DNA from: Streptomyces sp. NBC_01591
Lineage (GTDB): Bacteria > Actinomycetota > Actinomycetes > Streptomycetales > Streptomycetaceae
Direction: 5' to 3'
DNA: 64,000 nucleotides
Assembly: GCF_035918155.1 (NCBI RefSeq)
Contig: NZ_CP109327.1
Span: forward strand, 3,286,001 to 3,350,000
The position numbers and the translations under genes were made by a program. The notes under the pieces are model-generated. The model ran no database searches, had not been told where the DNA came from, and saw only the letters and a list, made by a program, of their open reading frames with translations. Shown here in pieces: positions 1 to 8,451 of this stretch; the stretch's first letter is position 1; each line of letters starts with the position of its first letter.

Positions 1-30
1 AGCACGTCAGGGAACCTTAGTGCGACGCCG

Positions 31-912
31 CTACCGCGACCGGACATCCATGAGTTTTCCCCATACGACAAGCCGGTACCGAGAGGTGAATTCGGGCGTG
101 CAGGTAGTGAGCGTCACATAGGAACCGGCCGTGGTGTACCCGGCGTACGGCTTCACGTTGCTGCGCGGGACGGCGGCGATGACACCGCTGTCGCGCGCAC
201 TCGTCCGCGCGAGCGTCCGGTCGACGGTGTACGTGTACACGGCGTCCCGGGTCTCGACCGCGATCCGGTCCCCGCGCCGCAGCCGGTTGATGTACCTGAA
301 GGGCTCGCCGTGCGTGTTGCGGTGCCCGGCGAGCGCGAAGTTCCCGGCCTGGCCGGGCTGCGCGGTGCGCGGGTAGTGCCCGACGTACCCCTTGTCGAGT
401 ACGCCGCTCTTGCCGACGCCCTGCGCGACGGGCGCGACGAGCCCGAGCCGGGGGATGCGGATGACGGCGTACGCCTGGTCCCAGCGGGGCGCGGAGTGCA
501 CGGCACGGCCCCCGCCCGACGGACCACCGGAACCACCGGACTCACCCGACCCACCTGGCTCGCCCGACTCATCGTGGCCACCCCCGGGATCACCGTCGGC
601 CACTCCCCCGCGCTCCTCCCCCCACTCCCGCTGAAGAGCCCGCACCTGATGCTCGGCTCCGGCGCGGGCCTGCCGGTTGGTCCACCACAGCTGATGAACA
701 ACGAGCAACAACAGGACGACGCCGAGGGTCACCACCAACTCGGCACCCGTCCAGAGCCCGCGCGCGGCGACCCTCCGCCCTCGCGAGTTCCGCTGCACCA
801 CAACCGGTATCCGCTCCCGCACGGCCCGCACGATAGGCCCATGGCCGGTAACTCTCCAGGCCTGGAACCAACCCTCCGCCCCGGAGCCGTACAGCAGTAC
901 GGTGTGGTTCAT
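31..912 (-). CDS. Class E sortase, membrane-anchored
   Basis: Predicted transpeptidase that cleaves LAxTG-type sorting signals and attaches surface proteins to peptidoglycan outside the membrane. From the ATG at 912 the protein has 293 residues: a basic N-terminus, one hydrophobic membrane segment followed by a WWTN boundary, a Gly/Ser/Glu-rich linker, then the sortase barrel. Catalytic His is near residue 197 (LAGHRNTHG), Cys near 271 in the class E motif TLTTC, and Arg near 280. The ATG overlaps the start of the divergent SEC-C gene and has no strong ribosome site. A GTG start near 835 (sequence MRAVRERIP) is a good alternative. The LAETG protein at 30.6 kb is a plausible substrate. Family call is firm, the start is not. 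Confidence 0.9.
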   Translation of the reverse strand: MNHTVLLYGSGAEGWFQAWRVTGHGPIVRAVRERIPVVVQRNSRGRRVAARGLWTGAELVVTLGVVLLLLVVHQLWWTNRQARAGAEHQVRALQREWGEERGGVADGDPGGGHDESGEPGGSGESGGSGGPSGGGRAVHSAPRWDQAYAVIRIPRLGLVAPVAQGVGKSGVLDKGYVGHYPRTAQPGQAGNFALAGHRNTHGEPFRYINRLRRGDRIAVETRDAVYTYTVDRTLARTSARDSGVIAAVPRSNVKPYAGYTTAGSYVTLTTCTPEFTSRYRLVVWGKLMDVRSR

Positions 913-1918
913 GCGCCCCGACACGCCTGCCGACCACACCACCGAAGCCGAGCGCCTGCTGCGCGCCGCGGCGCGGTACCCCGAGGACCGTGAGCCGCTG
1001 CTCCTCCAGGCCGCGGCCCATCTGGAACTCGCCGGCGACCGCGCCCGCGCCACCACCCTCTACGACGAACTCCTCGGCTCCCCCGACCTCGAACTCGACC
1101 ACCCGCACCTGGTCAAGGCCCTCAACGCGGCCAACCTGTGGGAGTACGGCCACGAGGCGGAGGCCCGCGCGATCATCGAAGGCATCCGTGCCGCGGGCCC
1201 GCTCGACCCGGGGCCCTGGGAGATCGCGGCCGAGACCCTCGAAGCCCACGACGAGCTCGAAGCGGCCCACGACTACTTCTCGACCGCGCTGACGCTGCTC
1301 CTGGCGCCGGGCGAGGAGGTCCCGTACGCCACCCAGTCGCTGCTGTTCGGCCGCCACCGGGTGCGCAGACTGATGGGCGTCGACCACGACGCCTGGGACG
1401 AGCTGGCCGACACCCTCCACACCGCCGCCGTCCCGCTGGACGAGCTCCACGACCCGAAGCGCGTGTGGTCGCTGGGCTCCTCGGACCCGGGCGAGCTCCA
1501 GGCCGAGATCACCCGCCTCCGCGCCGAGTTGGGCACGTACCGCACCGCGCTGTCCCGGCCGTTCCCGGTCGCGGTGCTGCACTGGCCGGCCGCCGAACTC
1601 GCCGAACTCCTCACCGCCTACCCGGACCTGCGCGGCGAGTACCCCTCCCACCCCGACCACCTGGCCCGCCTGGAGGCCGCCCTCCGCGACCTCCACCAGG
1701 CCGGCACCCCGAACCTCGGCATCGTGACCGGCACGGTCCCGTCGTACGAGGCCTTCGCCGCCTCGGAGGCCGCGTCCCCGGCCGACCCGGACCTCCTCCC
1801 CCAGTACGCCACCACCCTCGCCGCCCGCGGCCGCGCAATCCCCTGGCCCCCGGCCCGCAGCGCGGCCTGCTGGTGCGGCTCGGGGCGGGCGTACCGGGAG
1901 TGCCACGGCGGCGAGTGA
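911..1918 (+). CDS. TPR-like protein with C-terminal SEC-C motif
   Basis: The 335-residue protein is rich in helical, tetratricopeptide-like segments (about residues 10-150, LLLQAAAHLELAGDRARA style). It ends in a SEC-C zinc motif, CWCGSGRAYRECHG, with the C-x-C-x8-C-H spacing. SEC-C motifs occur at the end of SecA and in many proteins of unknown role, so no specific function is claimed. An in-frame GTG at 902 would add three residues; the ATG at 911 is preferred. The gene is divergent from the sortase and the two start codons overlap (CATG), so each promoter would have to lie inside the other gene unless the sortase starts further in. Codon use is host-like. Confidence 0.75.
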   Translation: MRPDTPADHTTEAERLLRAAARYPEDREPLLLQAAAHLELAGDRARATTLYDELLGSPDLELDHPHLVKALNAANLWEYGHEAEARAIIEGIRAAGPLDPGPWEIAAETLEAHDELEAAHDYFSTALTLLLAPGEEVPYATQSLLFGRHRVRRLMGVDHDAWDELADTLHTAAVPLDELHDPKRVWSLGSSDPGELQAEITRLRAELGTYRTALSRPFPVAVLHWPAAELAELLTAYPDLRGEYPSHPDHLARLEAALRDLHQAGTPNLGIVTGTVPSYEAFAASEAASPADPDLLPQYATTLAARGRAIPWPPARSAACWCGSGRAYRECHGGE

Positions 1919-1964
1919 AGCATCAGCACGGGGCGCCTGGGGCCGCGTCGAGCACGCGTGTTGC

Positions 1965-2360
1965 TCAACGCGGCCCCAGGCCCGCTCCCTCCGCGATTTC
2001 GCGGAAATCGTGCACCATGCCTCGCAGCCATTCGACATACTCCGCGTCGCTGAACGGCACACGGACGTGTTTCTTCTTGCGGTAGAGATAGACGGATCCG
2101 TACTGCTTCATGACCGGAACCAGATCGGCCGGTGGGTTGTCCGCCACGGCCGTGATGCACCGGAGCTCATCGGCCGCCTGATCCGGACTCCGGCTGACCA
2201 TCGCACGCCAGGAGGCGCGTGCCTCGTCTGTGGAGGTGTCCAGGCAGTAGACCCGTAGCCACGAGATGAAGCATTCGATTCCGGGCGAGTTTCCGGTGTA
2301 TGGATCGCCCGGAGACCTGTACTCCTCCACTTGCTTGTTGCGACGCTTTCTCGGTGGCAC
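1965..2360 (-). CDS. Candidate immunity protein for the upstream toxin
   Basis: A 131-residue soluble protein of no family I recognise: basic start (MPPRKRRNK), mixed helical body, basic patch YRKKKHVRV near residue 95. It starts with GTG 25 bases after the stop of the giant toxin gene on the same strand, with a GGCAGG-like ribosome site about ten bases upstream. Position is the main argument: in polymorphic and contact-dependent toxin loci the gene directly after the toxin usually encodes its cognate immunity protein. That role is inferred, not seen in the sequence. GC content and codon use are somewhat less extreme than in neighbouring core genes, as is usual for immunity genes. Confidence 0.6.
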   Translation of the reverse strand: MPPRKRRNKQVEEYRSPGDPYTGNSPGIECFISWLRVYCLDTSTDEARASWRAMVSRSPDQAADELRCITAVADNPPADLVPVMKQYGSVYLYRKKKHVRVPFSDAEYVEWLRGMVHDFREIAEGAGLGPR

Positions 2361-2385
2361 CAGAAAACACCTGCCCGGTCAATTG

Positions 2386-5300
2386 TCACTTATTCGGGTA
2401 AGACGTGTGGATGTACCAGCCTTGCGGGATGCCCGTATCGCTACGTATTACCACCAGAACTCGCGAAGATCCCTCAGCGACGGTGAGAGGCGGCAGACCC
2501 GGACGCTCGGCACGCTGGTCACCCGGGTACAGAGGGCCCCGATAGGTGCCGCCGAGCCATCGCGGGAGCTTGTTTCCCGCGCCCGGCACCGCACTGTTGA
2601 GCACCAGGGCGAACCCGACTCCGGACGGGAAGTTCGGCGCGGGGTTCCCGCCCTTGGCGACCATGTATCTGATCGAGCTGCGCCAATTCCCGTGCAGCCA
2701 CCCCGAAATCGCCCCATCCGCCTCCGAGAGACTTTCGAAATAGCTGGAGCGGGGCGGAACTCCTTCTCCGGGATACCCCTCTATCAGACGTACGGCGAGC
2801 GCGGCCTTGGCTCCGGTGACCGTACGGCCGTTGGAGATGGTGAACCCTGCGAGATAGCCCTTGCCCTTGATGTGCTTCTGATAGGTGTGGCCGCCGAGCC
2901 CCTCTTCTCCGCGCAGCGTGTTGAACCGCGGTTGCAAGCCGTCGTGAACGCTGAGCACGGCATCGAGGAAAGGCCGGTCCAGGTTGTGCTTGGAGCGCAG
3001 CCTTCTCCGCGCATGCTCTGCGCGCACAGCGGAATCATTCGCGTTCTCGGCAGGATGGAAACGATTCTGCTCCAAGGAGTAGCGCCACAGATCGTCGTCG
3101 GACATGTTCTGGAACACGTTGATGAGCTGACCGAGAGAGTGCGCCACATACGGCGGCGCCGGCCCGAGCTGGTAGCTCGGGGTGGTCATCGTCTGAACGT
3201 GCACCTTCTCGCAGTGGTCCGTCCTGCTCTCGCTGACCAGGCGGAGCGACGGGACCTTGTTCCGCCTGGCGATCACGGAAATCCTGTCGAGGGCATCCGC
3301 CTTGGCAGGGTTCTTGGCAAGAAGCTTCGACGACTCGGCGATGGCCTGCCGCTCATTCCCCTTGTCATTGTTCTTGTCCTGTCCGGGCTTCTTGTCGTCA
3401 CCCTTCCCGTCTTTTCCGTCTTTCCCTTTGAGCTTGTTCCAGAGGGCTTTGCCCTTTTTGACGATGAAGCTCACGATTTTGTCGATGGCGCGGTTGACGG
3501 GTTTGGCGACGGCGTGGAAGACGGATTTGACCTTGTTGGCGAGGGAGCCGATGCCGAGGAGTGAGGCGAGGAAGCCGATCAGGAGGGGGACGCTGGCGGC
3601 GAGGGCGGCTTCGACCATCTTCGGGACGCCTGCCGAACCGCCGTTGGCGATGGCGATCACCGCGTCCAGGACGGCGTTGACGAACTCAACGATCTGGGCG
3701 CCCTGGTTCACGATGAACGTGACGATGTCGATGATTCCCTTGACCGCGCGGACGAACGCGGAGGCGGGGTTGAGGAGGGAGATGATCCAGGTGATCCCGG
3801 CGATGATGACGGTCGGTATCAGGTAACTGGTGAGTTTCTCCAGGATGGTGGCCTTGAGGTCGCCGGCCTCCTCGGTGATTTCCTTCACCGCGCCGGCGGG
3901 GCCCTCGCGGGCGAGGGTCTGGGCGACGGGCACGGAGGACTCGACGGCCGTCATCGCCTGGTCGGGGATGCCCTTGCGGGTGATGCGGGCGCGGATGTTG
4001 TCCCAGGTCAGGCCGAGGAGGGAGGCGATGAGCTGGATGACGCCCTTGAGGTCGAACTTCTGCGGGAGTTCGAGACCCGCCTTGACCGCGGTGCCCAGCA
4101 GCCAGGACACGACGCCGGTCTTGAGGTGGGTGGCGATGTTGGTGATGAAGAGGTTGAGGCCGGCGCCGACCGCCTTGACGAGGTTGCCGAGGAACCCGAT
4201 GGGGTCCTTGATGATCTTCATGATCGCGGAGGCGGCCTTGGCGAGGATCCCGAGCAGGAGGTTCTTCAGCTCGTTGATCGTCTTGATGACGCCGACGATC
4301 GCGTCCTTCGCCTTGTCGATCAGCCCCTTGTTGGCTTCCTGGAGCTTCTTGATCTCCTCGTCGACCTTGTTCAGGGCGGCGGTGTACTTCTGGGCGAGAT
4401 CCTGGACGAGCTGCTCGGACTTCTCGTTGACCGTGGCTTCCAGGTCGTCGAACTTCCCCGCGAAGTCCTTCGCCGCATCCTCACCGAACTGACGCAGGTC
4501 TGCGGGGAGCTTGCCGACCTCGGCCTTGAGTTCGGTGCGGCCCTTCGCAATGCGGGCCTTCGCCCTGCCGAGCTCGGCGCCGATGATGTCGGCCACGGAC
4601 GAGATGACGGTCTGCATCTTCGCCACGTAGAGCTTGCGGGCCTCCTGGTAAAGGTTGTTGGCCTCCTCGGGCAGGCCCGCGAACTTGTCCTTGACCCAGC
4701 GCGCCTTGCCCGTCCAGCCCGAATACCGCTTGTCCTTGTACGCCTTCATTCGGCGCTTGTGGTCGGCGGTGAACGCGTCCCGGGCCGCCTTCTCGCCCGA
4801 GGTGAACTTGTCGTCGACCTTCTTGTCCAGGCCGGACAGGGTCTCCTCGACGTCCTTCTTCGTGCCGTCGTAGACCTTCTGGAGCTTCGCCGTTACCTCG
4901 GCGCGCTTCTTCTCATCCTTCGACTTCGTCTCGCCCTTGCCCCCGTCGACCTGCTTCCCCGCAGACGTACGGGTCGCGGTCAGCGCGTTCATGGCCTGGG
5001 CGCCGGAGGCCGCAGCCCCCGCCTTCGCCGCGTTCAACTGCTGGGCCTCTGCCGCCTTGCCCTTCGCGGGAGCCTTCGCGGAATCGGTCTCGGCGGTTTT
5101 CTTCACCGAGAGAGCCTGATCGAATTCCGGTTCGTTGCCCTTGGCCAGCTGGTCCTCGGTGACCTCCGCGTCCGCCATCGCCTGGTCATTGGCGGCCGGG
5201 CCCTGCGAGAAGTCCGTGACCGCAGCCGGCTGCTTGTCCGGAACCGCGTCCGCCGCGGACGGGGCGCCCGGATTGGCGGGCGCCTGGTCCGGGGACATCG

Positions 5301-5964
5301 GCGTGACGGGCTTGTCCTTGGCCGCCGACGTGTCCGGCGGGGCCTTCGTCGCCGTGTCGATGTCCTTGGCCGAGGAATCCTTGCCGTCCGAGACCTTCCC
5401 GTCGACCTCCGCCTTGACCTTGTCCGCCTTACCGGACTTGGAGAACTTGTCGGCGTCGTCGAGATTCTTCGGCGCCTGCGCGTCGATCGCCTTGTTCACC
5501 GCGTCGATGAACGCCTGCTTGTTGAACTCACCCGGCTTCGCCGCGTTCATCTTCTCCGCGTTCGCCGCCTTGCCCTGCGCCTCCTTGTCATCCGGAGGCG
5601 CGACGGCCGCATCCTGCGCCGACTTCGACTCCGTGGCAGCAGGCGCGTGGTGAGCCAGGCGGACCTTCTTCGCCGCCACGTCCGACTTGACCTTGCGGAA
5701 ACCGGGCGCCTGCGCCGGAGACGGCTTCACCGGGGCGGTATAGCGCTGCGCGACCAAACGCGACACGGCCGCATTGCCCGCCGCGCGCTGCAGGCGTTGC
5801 ACGCTGCGGCGGTCGGGAACGGCGCGGTCGCCCGGTGGGCGCTCGGGTGCGGTCGTCGTACGGGAGACATCCGTACGCGGGCCATCCGTACGCGGGCCAT
5901 CCGTGCGAGGGGAAGCACCGCCGGGACGGTCAGAGGCGGGACCCTTCTCCGGAACCGCCTTCAT
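2386..5964 (-). CDS. Giant polymorphic toxin, candidate RNase A-like C-terminal tip
   Basis: A 1192-residue protein starting at the ATG at 5964, which follows a strong GGGAGG site; an upstream in-frame ATG at 6030 is less likely. Residues 1-55 are low-complexity. Residues 55-75 hold VQRLQRAAGNAAVSRL, a motif frequent at the start of actinobacterial proteins linked to extracellular contractile injection systems. A long Lys/Ala/Asp-rich and coiled-coil region follows, then hydrophobic helices (roughly 560-860) suggestive of membrane insertion, a Lys/Gly/Asp hinge, and a toxin domain from about 920. The tip has GGHTYQKHI (His at 1026 and 1031) and ends WYIHTSYP (Thr1187, Tyr1189), resembling the CdiA-CT RNase A-like fold with its T-x-Y pair. 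No injection-system structural genes are in the window. Confidence 0.7.
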   Translation of the reverse strand: MKAVPEKGPASDRPGGASPRTDGPRTDGPRTDVSRTTTAPERPPGDRAVPDRRSVQRLQRAAGNAAVSRLVAQRYTAPVKPSPAQAPGFRKVKSDVAAKKVRLAHHAPAATESKSAQDAAVAPPDDKEAQGKAANAEKMNAAKPGEFNKQAFIDAVNKAIDAQAPKNLDDADKFSKSGKADKVKAEVDGKVSDGKDSSAKDIDTATKAPPDTSAAKDKPVTPMSPDQAPANPGAPSAADAVPDKQPAAVTDFSQGPAANDQAMADAEVTEDQLAKGNEPEFDQALSVKKTAETDSAKAPAKGKAAEAQQLNAAKAGAAASGAQAMNALTATRTSAGKQVDGGKGETKSKDEKKRAEVTAKLQKVYDGTKKDVEETLSGLDKKVDDKFTSGEKAARDAFTADHKRRMKAYKDKRYSGWTGKARWVKDKFAGLPEEANNLYQEARKLYVAKMQTVISSVADIIGAELGRAKARIAKGRTELKAEVGKLPADLRQFGEDAAKDFAGKFDDLEATVNEKSEQLVQDLAQKYTAALNKVDEEIKKLQEANKGLIDKAKDAIVGVIKTINELKNLLLGILAKAASAIMKIIKDPIGFLGNLVKAVGAGLNLFITNIATHLKTGVVSWLLGTAVKAGLELPQKFDLKGVIQLIASLLGLTWDNIRARITRKGIPDQAMTAVESSVPVAQTLAREGPAGAVKEITEEAGDLKATILEKLTSYLIPTVIIAGITWIISLLNPASAFVRAVKGIIDIVTFIVNQGAQIVEFVNAVLDAVIAIANGGSAGVPKMVEAALAASVPLLIGFLASLLGIGSLANKVKSVFHAVAKPVNRAIDKIVSFIVKKGKALWNKLKGKDGKDGKGDDKKPGQDKNNDKGNERQAIAESSKLLAKNPAKADALDRISVIARRNKVPSLRLVSESRTDHCEKVHVQTMTTPSYQLGPAPPYVAHSLGQLINVFQNMSDDDLWRYSLEQNRFHPAENANDSAVRAEHARRRLRSKHNLDRPFLDAVLSVHDGLQPRFNTLRGEEGLGGHTYQKHIKGKGYLAGFTISNGRTVTGAKAALAVRLIEGYPGEGVPPRSSYFESLSEADGAISGWLHGNWRSSIRYMVAKGGNPAPNFPSGVGFALVLNSAVPGAGNKLPRWLGGTYRGPLYPGDQRAERPGLPPLTVAEGSSRVLVVIRSDTGIPQGWYIHTSYPNK
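5868..5912. repeat. 15-bp tandem repeat (3 units) inside toxin gene
   Basis: Three adjacent 15-bp units: 5868-5882 and 5883-5897 are identical (catccgtacgcgggc), and 5898-5912 has two changes. On the minus strand they encode a repeated T-D-G-P-R stretch near residues 20-33 of the toxin N-terminus. Because units are multiples of three, copy-number change would keep the reading frame. Confidence 0.8.
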
Positions 5965-6221
5965 CCGCCCTCCCGGCCCGTCGCTACCGCGTACTCCGCC
6001 GTGTCGGCCCAACACACCAAGGAGAAACATACGAAGCCCGGAAGGGCCTAAGGAAGAGCAACTCCATTACCAAACACCGGACTTGCCCCAACGGGCACCC
6101 TCACTGCACGAACGGGAACACGGAGGCGCACACCTCCGAAAGCGACGCAGCCACCACCCCTCCCGGAGCCTCGCCAACAAAAGAAATCCACCCAACGCCC
6201 CGGAATCCATATGGTTCTGCC

Positions 6222-6716
6222 ATGCCCGAACTCCAGCGCCTCCGCCCCGACCACGCACCCGCCCTGCTCACCTTCGAGCAGGAGAACCGCACGTACTTCG
6301 CCGCATCCGTACCGGACCGGGGCGACGCCTACTTCACCGACTTCGCCGCCCGCCTCGACGCCCTGCTCTCCGAACAGGCCGCCGGGCTCTGCCACTTCCA
6401 CCTACTGGTCGACCCGGACGGCGAGGTACTGGGCCGCTTCAACCTGGTCGACGTCGCGGACGGCTCCGCCGAGCTGGGCTTCCGCGTGGCCGAGAAGGCC
6501 ACCCGCCGGGGCCTGGCCACGGCCACCGTCCTCCACCTCTGCACCCTGGCAGCCACCGACTACGGCCTGACCACACTCCGCGCGGCAGCCGCCCTCGACA
6601 ACACGGCCTCCCGCACGGTCCTGACCCGCGCGGGCTTCGTCCCCACGGGAGAGGAGGTCCAACTGAGCGGGCAGCCGGGGCTCGGTTACGTACGCAGTAC
6701 AGTGCGTCAGGTCTGA
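6222..6716 (+). CDS. GNAT family N-acetyltransferase (RimJ/RimL-like)
   Basis: A 164-residue single-domain acetyl-CoA-dependent acyltransferase. It has the GNAT core: strand pair LVDPDGEVLGRFNLVDV, then the acetyl-CoA loop region EKATRRGLATATV (about residues 90-105) and the AALDNTASRTVLTRAGF block typical of RimJ/RimL-type enzymes that act on protein N-termini or small amines. The substrate cannot be told. The open frame extends far upstream, but the ATG at 6222 gives the standard MPELQRL beginning and length. It is divergent from the toxin gene and its end is 153 bases before the restriction island. Confidence 0.85.
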   Translation: MPELQRLRPDHAPALLTFEQENRTYFAASVPDRGDAYFTDFAARLDALLSEQAAGLCHFHLLVDPDGEVLGRFNLVDVADGSAELGFRVAEKATRRGLATATVLHLCTLAATDYGLTTLRAAAALDNTASRTVLTRAGFVPTGEEVQLSGQPGLGYVRSTVRQV

Positions 6717-6753
6717 CGCGGAGCGACGGTCCAACCGACCACGGGCAGCGCTT

Positions 6754-6795
6754 TTGTCAACCGGATTCCCCTCTGTCCTACCTTTGCAATATCAT
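6754..6795 (+). promoter_or_regulatory. Possible promoter of the restriction operon
   Basis: An AT-richer stretch between the GNAT gene and the GHKL ATPase has TTGTCA at 6754-6759 and TACCTT at 6779-6784, 19 bases apart, plus TATCAT at 6790-6795. Spacing is longer than ideal, so this is only a candidate; it is the single low-GC gap ahead of the four-gene forward operon. Confidence 0.25.
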
Positions 6796-6869
6796 CACAT
6801 TCCAACTACCCATCCCAGGGCCACACCTCCCCACGCAGGTCTCAGCCCTGTGTGCGCGAGGAAGTGTTC

Positions 6870-8399
6870 ATGCCGCCCTACCAGCCCTCGTCCGACTGGC
6901 AGTTCGAGATCCCGACGTCCGGCAGCAAGCGGCTCCCGCCCGCTGCCCGCTACGTCGAATCGCTGACGCATCAGGGCTACGGCTTCGAGGCGGCCATCGC
7001 GGACCTCGTCGACAACTCGATCGACGCGGGCGCCCGCAACGTCGTGGTGAGCTTCCTCCGGGACGAGGACCGTCTCGTCAGCCTCCTCGTCATCGACGAC
7101 GGATGCGGCATGAACGACGAGGCCCTGGACACGGCCATGACGGTCGGCGGCCGCGAGGGGTACTCCGACACGGCGCTCGGCCACTTCGGCGCGGGCCTCA
7201 AGGCCGCCTCGCTCTCCCACGCCGACTCCCTCACCGTCATCAGCCGGACCAAGCGGAGCCCGTCGACCGGCCGCCGCTGGCTGACCGCGCGGGCCCAGGC
7301 CGACTTCACGTGCGACATCGTCGACCCGGGCTACTGCCAGGACCTGGTCGACCGTTACGACGGTCTGATCCAGTGGCACGGCACGATCGTCCGCTGGGAC
7401 CGGGTCCGCGCCTTCGACACCGTCACCACCGGCCAGGCCGACCGCTTCCTCAACGACGCGATCGAGAAGCTGGAGACCCACCTCGGGCTCCACCTGCACC
7501 GCTTCCTCGCCCGCGACGACTTCAACATCGACATCGTCGTCGAGGACGTACGGACCAAGGAGGAGCTGGACCACCGCGGTGTCGAGCCCATCGACCCCTT
7601 CGGCTACCGCGTGCCCGGCCGGGCCGGCTACCCCCGTACGTACACCGCACCGGTCGAGGGCGTCGGCGAGGTGGCGCTGACCGCACACATCTGGCCGCCG
7701 AAGTCGCCCCTGGTCAGCTTCCGCGGCATCGGTCCGCTCGCCGAGCGCCAGGGTTTCTACATCTACCGCAACGACCGCCTGGTCCAGGCAGGCGGCTGGA
7801 ACAGCACCCGCAGCGCGGAGGGCCACCACGCCCTCGCCCGGATCGCCGTCGATCTGCCGAACGAGCCGAACGACGTCTTCAGCCTCACGGTGAAGAAGGA
7901 CGGCGTGACCGTCACCCCGGCCTTCGCGCGCGGCCTGGAACAGGCCACGGACGGGGCCGGACACACCTTCGGTACGTACCTCCAGGAAGCGGAGACCACG
8001 TACCGGGAAGCCGCCCGGCGCGCCACCGAACCGCAGCGCAAGGCCGTCCTCCCGGCCGGCAAGGGCATCGATCCGAAGCTCAGGCGCACGCTGCGCGACG
8101 AACTGCCGGAGCTCGACGGCGAGGACCCGATCGCCTTCCGCTGGGACACACTGCCCTCGGACGTGTTCTTCGAACTCGACCGGGAGGAACGGGAGGTGAA
8201 GCTCAACAAGGAGTACCGGCAGGTCTTCAACGGTGGCCGTCGCGGCGGCCTGAACGACGCGCCGGTGATGAAGAGCATGCTCTATCTCATGGTCAACGAG
8301 ATCTTCCAGAAGGAGCGGGTCCGGGCCGTCCACACCGACAACGTCGCGCTGTGGAACAGCGTCCTGGTGACGGCGGCGCGCTGCGAACTCTCGCGCTGA
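6870..8399 (+). CDS. MORC-like GHKL ATPase of restriction system
   Basis: A 509-residue GHKL (Hsp90/MutL/gyrase B fold) ATPase. ATP-site motifs are clear: N box IADLVDNSIDAG (residues 43-54), G1 DDGCGM (76-81) and G2 GHFGAGLKAAS (104-114). In the N box the usual catalytic Glu is Asp45. The rest matches the S5-like and C-terminal parts of prokaryotic MORC relatives, known from restriction-modification islands (Iyer, Abhiman and Aravind, 2008), where they may move or clamp DNA for a nuclease. The start at 6870 is chosen because GAGGAA lies six bases upstream; a GTG at 6852 is possible. It leads an operon with the Z1, NaeI-like and Vsr genes. Codon use is strongly host-like. Confidence 0.85.
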   Translation: MPPYQPSSDWQFEIPTSGSKRLPPAARYVESLTHQGYGFEAAIADLVDNSIDAGARNVVVSFLRDEDRLVSLLVIDDGCGMNDEALDTAMTVGGREGYSDTALGHFGAGLKAASLSHADSLTVISRTKRSPSTGRRWLTARAQADFTCDIVDPGYCQDLVDRYDGLIQWHGTIVRWDRVRAFDTVTTGQADRFLNDAIEKLETHLGLHLHRFLARDDFNIDIVVEDVRTKEELDHRGVEPIDPFGYRVPGRAGYPRTYTAPVEGVGEVALTAHIWPPKSPLVSFRGIGPLAERQGFYIYRNDRLVQAGGWNSTRSAEGHHALARIAVDLPNEPNDVFSLTVKKDGVTVTPAFARGLEQATDGAGHTFGTYLQEAETTYREAARRATEPQRKAVLPAGKGIDPKLRRTLRDELPELDGEDPIAFRWDTLPSDVFFELDREEREVKLNKEYRQVFNGGRRGGLNDAPVMKSMLYLMVNEIFQKERVRAVHTDNVALWNSVLVTAARCELSR

Positions 8400-8451
8400 C
8401 CACCGATCCGCCGTCCTTCACCCGCCCTCCCGAGGAAGCCACCCCCCTGCC

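Noticed and set aside
4126..6051. 641-codon plus-strand frame opposite the toxin gene
   Set aside because: It is an Arg/Leu/Val-rich shadow without start-site support. The minus-strand frame has a strong ribosome site and recognisable domains.
5835..6221. 129-residue N-terminal extension of the GNAT enzyme
   Set aside because: The extension overlaps the toxin gene start, is low-complexity, and the ATG at 6222 gives the normal family length.
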